DNA of 11,082 bases from Bacteroidetes bacterium UBA2364 (GCA_002344075.1 DDTM01000102.1:384-11465), one strand, 5' to 3'. Counted from the first letter of the stretch, positions 1 to 6,504 are shown. Made by a program: numbers and translations. Notes: generated by a model from the sequence alone, not told the origin.

Positions 1-2
1 AA

Positions 3-182
3 TCCCCTTGTTCATGCTCGTTTTTAAGATTTCAAAGCGATGACCTTGCGGTTTGGCGGAAAAAAGATCCACGTCGGTTAAGATTGGAAAGGGTGCATTT
101 CAAAAATGCTAATAGATATGCGATATACTTAGATCAGGTGAGATTTTTGCTTCCCGTTGAAGAAGTTGCGACATGCAACTGA
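3..182 (+). CDS. possible 3' end of an unidentified gene
   Basis: A plus-strand frame is open from the window edge for 59 codons to a TGA at 180-182. It reads through the left edge of the proposed mobile element near base 90. The part before the element includes DLAVWRKKDPRRLRLE and the part inside it includes NRYAIYLDQVRFLLPVEE. I recognise no family. If the element and one target copy are removed, the same frame joins at 553 and continues in frame for 12 codons to a TAG at 589-591, overlapping the 3' end of the opposing hydrolase gene by a few bases. That would fit a gene whose last codons were replaced by the insertion. A 59-codon open frame can easily arise by chance, so this is only a possibility. 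Confidence 0.15.
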   Translation, partial: SPCSCSFLRFQSDDLAVWRKKDPRRLRLERVHFKNANRYAIYLDQVRFLLPVEEVATCN

Positions 183-552
183 TAATCCTTACGGTAGCAG
201 AAATACATTAAAAAACTCCATAGGGGCGCTATCATAGGAGGATCCATCTGCCAGTATAAAAGGTGGAAGAGGTGTTCACGGAGGTACTTTTGGAAGTGTT
301 CAACTGTACTTTGTGAGTTTTATGGGTTGAATGAAAAAAATGTATAGAAAACCCGTAGGGGCGACATCATAATAAACCAAACAAAACCACCTTCCCCAAG
401 CCCCATAGGGGCAGAATAAAATAAATACGTTTCAACAGTATTGCTCCCCTGGAGCTAAATAAAACATTAATGGACATCATTCTATCATTATGTTGCTCCT
501 GCGGAACTGTATTTTCACCTGCCATGAAGTGTTGAAATGCACCCGATTGGAA
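82..552. mobile_element. MITE-like non-autonomous transposon with target site duplication
   Basis: Bases 91-103 (GGGTGCATTTCAA) are the exact reverse complement of 532-544 (TTGAAATGCACCC). Immediately outside these 13-bp arms is the same 8-bp word, GATTGGAA, at 82-89 and 545-552, with one extra A at position 90 on the left. Terminal inverted repeats flanked by a direct repeat are the standard footprint of DNA transposition, and their joint chance occurrence in a few hundred bases is very small. The unit is about 455 bp and holds no transposase-sized reading frame, so it would need a transposase supplied elsewhere. Similarity between the arms stops after 13 bp. An 8-bp duplication and G-rich ends occur in several IS families, so I do not assign one. 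The right edge lies 26 bp from the stop of the hydrolase gene. Confidence 0.7.
213..507. repeat. cluster of short GC-rich palindromic repeats
   Basis: Five related imperfect palindromes occur in about 300 bp, all inside the proposed mobile element. They are CTCCATAGGGGCGCTATCAT at 216-235, AACCCGTAGGGGCGACATCAT at 350-370 (given here without its first A), GCCCCATAGGGGC at 400-412, GCTCCCCTGGAGC at 443-455, and GCTCCTGCGGAAC at 494-506, the last in inverted orientation. The core is a self-complementary GCYCC-N-GGRGC followed by an A/T-rich tail such as GACATCATAATA. The tail of the inverted fifth copy points toward the fourth. Similar short palindromes are frequent in intergenic DNA of many Bacteroidota, from general knowledge. 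They could fold as hairpins in RNA or DNA and may act as REP-like elements or 3' processing or termination sites for the hydrolase transcript. Confidence 0.55.
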
Positions 553-577
553 GGCGTTTACGCGAAGAAAGTATATT

Positions 578-3220
578 TTATTCTTTTTTAGTAATTTTGA
601 CAACATGAAACCGTCCATCGTATTCCAGTCGTAGAAAATAGATTCCAGCACCCAAAAACGATAAATCGGTGTTAATTCTTTCGCCAGAAACTTTTTGAGA
701 CCAAACTTCTCTTCCCAGAACATCATATAAAGTTAATTCACCTTCCAAGGTTTTATCCCACTGAACTTCGATCTTGTTTTGAAAAGGATTTGGGGCAACT
801 GTAAATTGGTTTTCTTTTGGGGGGGCTTCAAAATTAGAAGAAACGGAACTACTGATTTGAACCGTGAGGGTGTCTCCTACTATGCCTCCAGTGGCATCAA
901 AACCAATAATTAATAATTTGAGTGGTTGGTTTAATTTATCAGGAATAACAATAGGAAAGGAGCCTTTTGATGCATTAAGTAATATTTGTGAGTTCACGCC
1001 AAGAGAGTCGCTCGCAAAAGCGAATAATAAATTCTTTATATCGGAACTTCCTTCGACGTTTACATTTAATGTTGAGGATGTACGTATTTGTTGGTCACGT
1101 ATAGGGTATGTAATTTTAATACCCCCCGTTGTTTTTTTGGATAATGTTTGGTTAAATCCATCTGGTGGTGCAAGTACCACTGGGTTGTATCCAGCACGTG
1201 AAAAAGAGGAGGAAGAATTTTTTTCATTCAATAAATCGGTTACCCGTTGTATAACTGCTGGGGCTGTATGGGCTTCCATGTGATTTATTCCAGAAAAATA
1301 AGTAGTATTGGCGAGTGGTAAGCCACCTCCCTGGCTGGATATGCCAACAATCCAATCATTTGGTTCTTTAAATACTTTTTCTCTTAGACATCGGTTAAAG
1401 TCCACTTCTGTAGCATTGACATCTGAACAAAGTTTGAGTAATGCTGTTTGTGAAGCAATAGATTCAACTTTTTTCGAGATCCACGAATTATCAAAAGGTT
1501 TTTCGGAAACAATACCATGTACCAATACTTCATTCATGTTTTGAGTTGGATTTTGATTAAGAGCTTTAATGGCAGTGCTATTCACTCGTAAGTTTTCAAG
1601 AGCTCCTTCTTTGGGGATACTAAGTACAAAACCCAAGAAAAATTTTAGAGACTGGTCACTGTCAATTATATTGGCTATTTGTGAGCCTGAGTGTGGAGTA
1701 TTGAGTGTAATTAATTTGTTAATATCTTTTTTGAAGTTTGCATTCTGGATATATTGCCTGGCTAATAAACCGCCCATGCTGTGCGCGACCACATTTACTT
1801 TTGTAGCCAAAACATTTTGGAATAATGCAGTAGTTAATAATACATCAATATTAGACCTTAGTACGAATGCATTGTCTTTAAAAGAAGCACCATTAGGATA
1901 TGTAACACGACGGACCAGTCTTAAATTATGTCCTGTCGTTGCTAACCTTTGTGGTAGATCAATCCAAATAGAGCCATTTGACCATAAACCATGTAGCAAT
2001 AAAGTAGGAGGTGGGGTTAGTTTAAAGATAGGTTGATATATAGAAGTTTCGTATCCGGATGCTTCGCTGTAAAGATCCAGTGCCAGATCTTTAATGGCTG
2101 GGTCTATAAAACTTGGATGGATATAACGATATGTTACTTCTTTAGGGGTTGATTTTTCTACCTTCAATTCACCCATAATCTCTTTATCGGTATTGGTTGC
2201 ACTTGACTTAGGTAAGGAGATGATCCTCAGTTTTAGATGGTCAATTGGTTCTTCGCTACTTATTCTGATCAGCGTTGACGTAGAAGCATCGGTGGCAATT
2301 TTTGTTTTTAAAATTTCGTTAAATTCAGATTGCTGATTAAATTCGGTGGTATTGATGATTTTCTCTACGCCATTTTGTTCTTGGATGATAGAGAGTTTAA
2401 TGGATGGAGTTTCATGAATAAAGTAAACAGAGTAAAGCCAAAAAGGCTGTTCTGGGTATGGAGGATTTGCGGGAATAATAGCACTGTTGTCTGCAATTGA
2501 AAAAAAATAATTCTTAATATTTGGATGTGCTTTTATAGGATGTGTGTATTCATAAATTATTTCGTGATCACTTTCTTTAATTAGTTTTAAAGTTCCTGAG
2601 TCTATATCGTACATAAAGTCATTTCTATAAGGAATCGCTCCATAAAAAAGCCTAAGATTTTTAATATTGGCATTGCTATTTATTTTGAAAATTGATTTAT
2701 TCGAATTGCCATTTATTTTTAATTTAGGCTGTAAGATTGTGTCTTCGCTAAATCCGCTTTGAGTAAAAGGATTGTTGAATTTTTTTTCGTCCAATAAAAT
2801 CTGTGCCCCTTCCCGTTCTTCCCACCATGAGAAAACGATTTCATCGGGATAATAGTAGTACATGACAGATGATGAAGGCCAACCTGTTTCAGGTTGAACA
2901 AAGCGGATATAAACTGTTTGAGTATTTGGATTTGTATAATGGAATAATACTAGTTTATCCCAACAGTTAGGGCGATCTGGCCCTAAATAAATGCTGCGCT
3001 GGAGTTTGTCATAACCTGGTGTCATTTCATAATCATAGGCATCACAAACCCATGGTGTATTTGGGTAATTAGGATCGCAATTACAAGGTGTTTTTTGAAT
3101 GTTTTTAAAAGTAAAGGCTTCTTTCGGAAACACATTTGGTGGAATAGCCCCAGGTTGTGCCATAGAGAAAAATGGAAACAAAAAACTTAAGATCAAAAGA
3201 GGTTGTTTCATGGTTACCAT
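578..3220 (-). CDS. secreted alpha/beta-hydrolase (lipase/esterase-like) with T9SS C-terminal sorting domain
   Basis: Predicted 880-residue exported hydrolase, probably acting on ester bonds (lipid or similar) outside the cell. Residues 4-21 are a signal peptide (MKQPLLILSFLF..., cleavage likely after SMA). Residues 22-160 are Cys-containing (46, 48, 59, 86) and unassigned. Two copies of a roughly 60-residue motif lie at 185-244 and 325-384. The alpha/beta-hydrolase domain is about 403-670: oxyanion motif LLLHGLW (His410), nucleophile elbow VAHSMGG (Ser481), probable Asp622 in NDWIVGISS, and probable His647 in INHMEAH. The elbow has Ala where GxSxG lipases have Gly. Residues about 695-790 resemble an Ig-like domain. 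Residues 806-880 (APNPF, LYDVLGREV, GAGIYFLRL, KITKKE) are a classic type A T9SS signal, which directs export through the outer membrane and removal or anchoring of the tail. A second in-frame ATG at 3211 (MKQ) is an equally plausible start; an A-run precedes both. The gene is far more AT-rich than those downstream. The fold and secretion route are well supported; the substrate is unknown. Confidence 0.9.
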   Translation of the reverse strand: MVTMKQPLLILSFLFPFFSMAQPGAIPPNVFPKEAFTFKNIQKTPCNCDPNYPNTPWVCDAYDYEMTPGYDKLQRSIYLGPDRPNCWDKLVLFHYTNPNTQTVYIRFVQPETGWPSSSVMYYYYPDEIVFSWWEEREGAQILLDEKKFNNPFTQSGFSEDTILQPKLKINGNSNKSIFKINSNANIKNLRLFYGAIPYRNDFMYDIDSGTLKLIKESDHEIIYEYTHPIKAHPNIKNYFFSIADNSAIIPANPPYPEQPFWLYSVYFIHETPSIKLSIIQEQNGVEKIINTTEFNQQSEFNEILKTKIATDASTSTLIRISSEEPIDHLKLRIISLPKSSATNTDKEIMGELKVEKSTPKEVTYRYIHPSFIDPAIKDLALDLYSEASGYETSIYQPIFKLTPPPTLLLHGLWSNGSIWIDLPQRLATTGHNLRLVRRVTYPNGASFKDNAFVLRSNIDVLLTTALFQNVLATKVNVVAHSMGGLLARQYIQNANFKKDINKLITLNTPHSGSQIANIIDSDQSLKFFLGFVLSIPKEGALENLRVNSTAIKALNQNPTQNMNEVLVHGIVSEKPFDNSWISKKVESIASQTALLKLCSDVNATEVDFNRCLREKVFKEPNDWIVGISSQGGGLPLANTTYFSGINHMEAHTAPAVIQRVTDLLNEKNSSSSFSRAGYNPVVLAPPDGFNQTLSKKTTGGIKITYPIRDQQIRTSSTLNVNVEGSSDIKNLLFAFASDSLGVNSQILLNASKGSFPIVIPDKLNQPLKLLIIGFDATGGIVGDTLTVQISSSVSSNFEAPPKENQFTVAPNPFQNKIEVQWDKTLEGELTLYDVLGREVWSQKVSGERINTDLSFLGAGIYFLRLEYDGRFHVVKITKKE

Positions 3221-3271
3221 ATTTTTTATAGTCGTTATGCAGTATTTGTGTTCTGTTGTCCTATATAAATG

Positions 3272-3305
3272 CTAAAATAGCTTTGTTATGATCGTTAAAC
3301 AACAA
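3272..3305 (-). promoter_or_regulatory. candidate Bacteroidota-type promoter for the hydrolase
   Basis: On the minus strand, TTG (complement of 3300-3302, within TTGTTG) is followed after exactly 20 bases by TATTTTAG (complement of 3272-3279). The known Bacteroidota sigma factor consensus is TTTG or TTG, 19-21 bases, then TAnnTTTG; this -7 box matches it at all but one fixed position. Transcription would begin roughly 45-50 bases before the ATG. The call rests on pattern alone in an A/T-rich region. Confidence 0.35.
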
Positions 3306-3310
3306 TTATA

Positions 3311-3532
3311 ATGGATAAGCCCTCAAGTAGGTGGCATATTCTCGGATGGTTCATTGATGATCTATCGGGCCTGTTCAGGTGGTATGTAGCGTGTACTTTC
3401 ATGAAATGGTATTATAGGAGCGGGGCACGCCACGAAAAGAATACATCTACGGCCAAGCCTGAATCGGCATTGGGTATCTTCGAGGGCAATCTGTCATACC
3501 TATGCCAAATTTCAACCAAACGGATCATATGA
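3311..3532 (+). CDS. doubtful small hypothetical protein
   Basis: A 73-codon frame starts at ATG 3311 and ends with TGA 3530-3532. The product would be rich in aromatic residues near its N-terminus (GLFRWYVACTFMKWYYR) with no signal peptide or clear membrane helix. I recognise no family. Its stop lies inside the spacer of the inverted repeat at 3518-3548, which could then be its transcript end, but equally the repeat may belong to the peptidase promoter. Four AGG codons and the lack of a nearby convincing promoter argue against it. It is most likely a chance frame. Confidence 0.15.
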   Translation: MDKPSSRWHILGWFIDDLSGLFRWYVACTFMKWYYRSGARHEKNTSTAKPESALGIFEGNLSYLCQISTKRII

Positions 3533-3548
3533 ATACCTTGATCCGTTT
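3518..3548. promoter_or_regulatory. perfect 10-bp inverted repeat upstream of the peptidase gene
   Basis: AAACGGATCA at 3518-3527 is the exact reverse complement of TGATCCGTTT at 3539-3548, with an 11-base spacer. The right arm overlaps the TTG box of the candidate peptidase promoter, and the repeat ends 49 bases before the peptidase ATG. Two readings fit: an operator for a dimeric regulator that would block or assist RNA polymerase, or an RNA hairpin. A terminator is less likely because no T-run follows the right arm beyond the three bases that belong to the stem. Confidence 0.45.
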
Positions 3549-3568
3549 ACAGGGGCGGGGTATATTAC
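3538..3568 (+). promoter_or_regulatory. candidate Bacteroidota-type promoter for the M28 peptidase
   Basis: TTG at 3538-3540, a 20-base spacer, then TATATTAC at 3561-3568. The spacing matches the Bacteroidota TTG-N19-21-TAnnTTTG pattern, but the -7 box keeps only part of the consensus. Transcription would start about 20 bases before the ATG at 3598. The -33 box sits in the right arm of the inverted repeat. Confidence 0.3.
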
Positions 3569-3597
3569 CCTTCAATCCCATTAAACCTTGTAGCTAC

Positions 3598-5256
3598 ATG
3601 AAAAAACTATTGGTTCTCGCCATAAGTGGCTGGTTGGTGGCTTGTTCTACGGGCAAGCCAGCCATAAAGACGCCTTCTTCACATTATAATGTTGATTTCC
3701 TTAACAGTATAGACTCGGTTACGGTTCGTACCCACCTTAAAACCCTGAGCAGCGATATGATGGAAGGGCGTGGTACGGGAACAGAGGGCGAAAAACGGGC
3801 GGTGCATTATATTTCCGATCAATTTAAGGCGTTGGGATTGGCTCCGGGCGCAAAAGACGGTTCTTGGTTTCAGGAAGTACCGCTCTTGGGTTCTACGCCA
3901 ACGGTGGTGAAACCATTGACATTTGAAGGCCCCAACGGAGCCTTTTCGGGTGAATTCGGCACGGCATTTACGGCTTCCACCGATTTGGCCAGCGAGCGGG
4001 TTGCTACTTCGGGCGAATTGGTTTTTGTAGGGTATGGTATTTCTGCATCTGGTAGCAATTGGGACGATTTTAAGGGTATAGATGTGCGCGGTAAAATATT
4101 GGTTTCTTTTGTTAATGACCCGCCTCCGACTTCTGAAGAGCCGAGTCGCTTTAAAGGGGACACCCTTACCTACTTTGGACGTTGGACGTATAAGCAAGAA
4201 GAAGCACGGCGAAAGGGCGCCAAAGGTATTTTACTAATCCATACTACGCCAACAGCCAGCTATCCTTTTGCAGTCGTAGGCAACGGTGCTGCCCGTGAAC
4301 AGATCCAATTTGCAACCCCGCCACTGAATTCGCTTGAATTAAAATCTTGGATTTCCCAAGAAATGGGAGAAAAGTTGGCCATTGCCAGTGGAAGTACGTT
4401 AGAACAATGGTTTATCGAAGCGGCTGACCGCAACTTTAAGCCACGTGTATTGCCTGTTTCGGTTACGGCAGAGATGAAATATGCCTTGCGGTATTTTTCG
4501 GGAACCAATGTGGTGGCCTTGTTACCTGGTACCGAAAAACCGAATGAAGCGATTCTTTTTACTTCCCATCACGATCACTTAGGGGTGGGGAAGCCAGATA
4601 AAAAAGGAGATGCTATTTATAATGGGGCCGTGGATAATGCCTCTGGCGTGGCTATGTTGCTTACGATGGCCAAAGCACTTAAACAAGCTGCTAACCCTCC
4701 AAAAAGGTCTGTCCTGTTTCTTTCGGTGACGGCAGAAGAGTCAGGACTATTGGGTTCGGCCTATTATGCTGCTAATCCGACCTTTCCAATGAATAAAATA
4801 GTTGCAAATCTGAATGTGGATTCGGGAAATGTGCATGGGCGTACCACCGATATATCGGGCATTGGTGCCGAAACCAGCCAGATGCTGCACCTTCTGAGGG
4901 ATGCAGCGAAGGCAGAAGGCATGACCGTATCTCCCGATCCGAACCCCAATGCAGGACTGTTTTTCCGGAGCGACCAACTCTCTTTTGCACGCGTGGGGGT
5001 TCCTGCGTTCTTCCTCAATAGTGGTAAAAACTTTATAGGCCGTTCTCAAGGTTTTGCACAACAAGCAGAGGCAGAATATACTGCCCTACGGTATCACCAA
5101 CCAGCGGATGAATTTGACCCCAAGTGGGCCATGGGGGGGATGGTACAACAAATGCGGGTATGCCTCCGCTTGGGTTATACGCTGGCGATGGATGGTTCGT
5201 GGCCCCAATGGAAGCCGGGTGCTGAGTTTGAAGCTGCCCGAAAAGGAGGCTTTTAG
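3598..5256 (+). CDS. M28-family metallopeptidase lipoprotein with PA domain insert
   Basis: A 552-residue zinc exopeptidase (M28/aminopeptidase type) that would trim peptides in the periplasm or at a membrane face. The N-terminus MKKLLVLAISGWLVACSTG is a lipoprotein signal peptide with lipobox LVAC, lipidated Cys16. This decides the start: the frame is open 32 codons further upstream, but only this ATG gives a proper signal sequence. A protease-associated (PA) domain spans about 115-260 (LVFVGYGISASG, GAKGILLIH). The catalytic domain shows the full M28 ligand set: His324 and Asp326 in SHHDHLG, Asp346 in GAVDNASG, Glu380-Glu381 in TAEESGLLGS, Asp408 in NLNVDSGN, and His500 in RYHQPADEFD. The Glu381-Asp408 spacing of 27 equals that in the Aeromonas aminopeptidase. 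No acidic residues directly follow the Cys, so the surface-export signal typical of Bacteroidota lipoproteins is not obvious and an inward-facing location is inferred. Exact substrate preference (amino- or carboxy-terminal) is not predictable. Confidence 0.92.
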   Translation: MKKLLVLAISGWLVACSTGKPAIKTPSSHYNVDFLNSIDSVTVRTHLKTLSSDMMEGRGTGTEGEKRAVHYISDQFKALGLAPGAKDGSWFQEVPLLGSTPTVVKPLTFEGPNGAFSGEFGTAFTASTDLASERVATSGELVFVGYGISASGSNWDDFKGIDVRGKILVSFVNDPPPTSEEPSRFKGDTLTYFGRWTYKQEEARRKGAKGILLIHTTPTASYPFAVVGNGAAREQIQFATPPLNSLELKSWISQEMGEKLAIASGSTLEQWFIEAADRNFKPRVLPVSVTAEMKYALRYFSGTNVVALLPGTEKPNEAILFTSHHDHLGVGKPDKKGDAIYNGAVDNASGVAMLLTMAKALKQAANPPKRSVLFLSVTAEESGLLGSAYYAANPTFPMNKIVANLNVDSGNVHGRTTDISGIGAETSQMLHLLRDAAKAEGMTVSPDPNPNAGLFFRSDQLSFARVGVPAFFLNSGKNFIGRSQGFAQQAEAEYTALRYHQPADEFDPKWAMGGMVQQMRVCLRLGYTLAMDGSWPQWKPGAEFEAARKGGF

Positions 5257-5341
5257 TGGGTATCCTTATGGAAAAAGGAATACGCGGCGTCTAAATGTGT
5301 GTAGTTCTAACAAGGATGCGTGTGTGTTGAATAGGGCATAT

Positions 5342-5371
5342 GGTCCGTTGTAAAAACCAATGCAACGGGCC
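5342..5371 (+). terminator. hairpin after the peptidase gene, possible terminator
   Basis: GGTCCGTTG at 5342-5350 pairs over 9 bp with CAACGGGCC at 5363-5371 (one G-T pair), with a 12-base A-rich loop. Only three T residues follow, so it is a weak intrinsic terminator or an mRNA-stabilising hairpin. It lies 86 bases after the peptidase stop and suggests the peptidase and arginase are separately transcribed. The right arm can also pair with CCGTTG at 5381-5386, giving an alternative fold. Confidence 0.45.
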
Positions 5372-5492
5372 TTTATGCTGCCGTTGAAACGTGAAAAAAC
5401 CAAGATCTTCTCAAGGGATCATCTTTCGGCTTGATTAGACCGGATCTGCATGGCGCATCCAGTTCGAACTTTAATCATACCCTATATATATT

Positions 5493-6458
5493 ATGCAGCA
5501 AAAAACGCTTAAAATCATTAAAAACCGATCGGATATTGGTGCCGGTACCCGTGGATCCGATATGGGGATTGACGCCCTTGAAATTGCGGCCATAAACTGT
5601 GAGAACGATTTCTTTAATCGCCATTTATTCGATGATGTTGCCACGCACAACGAATCGGTCTATGATAAGGTCCGGAACTCCTTTGCCAAACGTATCGGAC
5701 ATGTGTTTGAACAATGTAGTCGAGTGACCGAGGTTGTCAAACAAACCGTGAAGGAAGGCTTTTTTCCGTTGGTGCTTTCCGGAGACCATTCTTCTGCACT
5801 GGGAACAATCAGTGGTTTAAAAGCAGCACAGCCAGAACGAACCTTGGGGGTGGTATGGATTGATGCCCATGCAGACCTGCATTCGCCTTATACGTCTCCG
5901 TCTGGAAATATTCATGGTATGCCCCTTGCCGCTGTCCTTGCCGAGGATAATTTGGCATGTCAGATTAACAACCTGCGTGATGATACCGACCATTACTGGG
6001 AGGCGATGAAGCGAATTGGCACACCAAATGCCAAGATTAAACCCGAACACCTCGTTTTTTGGGGCGTCCGAGATACTGAACTGCCAGAAGTACACCTGAT
6101 GCACACACAAAACATCCGAAACTTTACAGTGTCAGAAGTTCGGTTTCGAGGATTAACAACGTGCTTGTCAGAAGCCCTTGAGCGGTTAGAAGCGTGCGAT
6201 GATCTTTACATCTCCTTTGATGTGGACAGCATGGACTGTGATTTGGTGTCGTATGGGACCGGAACTCCCGTCTCGAAAGGTTTTGACCCGGCTGAGGTTG
6301 AATCCATTATCAAGGGTTTTTTAGATAGCGAGAAAGTGATTTGTCTGGAAATTGCCGAGATTAACCCGCTGTTAGATACTCGTGGCAATAAAATGGCAGA
6401 AACTGCTTTTGGTGTTCTTGACAATACAATCTTACACTATGAGCAGAAAAAAATGTAA
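5493..6458 (+). CDS. rocF: arginase family protein, probable arginase
   Basis: A 321-residue cytoplasmic, dinuclear manganese hydrolase of the ureohydrolase family, expected to split L-arginine into ornithine and urea. All metal ligands are present: His99 (SGDHS), Asp124, His126 and Asp128 (WIDAHADLH), Asp243 and Asp245 (SFDVDSMD). The substrate loop SPSGNIHG (137-141 match the numbering of human arginase I), Asp194 in GVRD, and Glu289 in EIAEINP favour arginase over agmatinase or formimidoylglutamase. One departure: residue 130 is His, where human arginase I has Asn130, which binds the substrate carboxylate; this may be a clade trait or signal altered specificity. The length is normal for the family. 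There is no signal peptide. The gene follows the peptidase after a 236-bp gap with hairpins, so it is probably its own unit. Arginine breakdown downstream of peptide hydrolysis is a reasonable but unproven link. Assignment to the family is certain; the exact substrate is less so. Confidence 0.82.
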   Translation: MQQKTLKIIKNRSDIGAGTRGSDMGIDALEIAAINCENDFFNRHLFDDVATHNESVYDKVRNSFAKRIGHVFEQCSRVTEVVKQTVKEGFFPLVLSGDHSSALGTISGLKAAQPERTLGVVWIDAHADLHSPYTSPSGNIHGMPLAAVLAEDNLACQINNLRDDTDHYWEAMKRIGTPNAKIKPEHLVFWGVRDTELPEVHLMHTQNIRNFTVSEVRFRGLTTCLSEALERLEACDDLYISFDVDSMDCDLVSYGTGTPVSKGFDPAEVESIIKGFLDSEKVICLEIAEINPLLDTRGNKMAETAFGVLDNTILHYEQKKM

Positions 6459-6504
6459 AAATAGACACTTTTTTCAATATATTTCTCTGATTATAACATA
6501 TCTT

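Larger units (their letters stand above)
3221..3597. other. intergenic region between divergent genes
   Basis: This 377-bp stretch separates the minus-strand hydrolase from the plus-strand peptidase. It holds a candidate promoter for each, a perfect 10-bp inverted repeat at 3518-3548, and one short unidentified open frame (3311-3532). I see no RNA gene or insertion sequence in it. Confidence 0.6.

Noticed and set aside
164..180. AGTTGC-N5-GCAACT hairpin as a terminator
   Set aside because: The stem is only 6 bp and no T-run follows on either strand; it could be a subterminal part of the mobile element but nothing supports a function.
213..507. CRISPR array
   Set aside because: The repeats are degenerate, of mixed orientation and unevenly spaced, without uniform spacers or cas genes.
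367..726. 119-codon minus-strand frame running from within the hydrolase 3' end into the repeat region
   Set aside because: It overlaps the sorting-domain codons in another frame and its second half is translation of the palindromic repeats and element end; no domain is seen.
864..2036. Three consecutive plus-strand open frames antisense to the hydrolase
   Set aside because: All lie in one frame opposite a well-supported gene with clear domains; they are shadows of its codon usage and show no family features.
3502..3597. N-terminal extension of the M28 peptidase from ATG 3502
   Set aside because: The extra 32 residues would bury the lipoprotein signal peptide; they also translate the inverted repeat and the candidate promoter.
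3679..5064. Several minus-strand frames inside the peptidase gene
   Set aside because: They are opposite a gene with a full set of catalytic residues and lack any recognisable domain.
5442..5460. Imperfect hairpin GGATCTGC-ATG-GCGCATCC upstream of the arginase gene as a riboswitch or operator
   Set aside because: It has an internal mismatch and a 3-base loop, with no known riboswitch motif around it.
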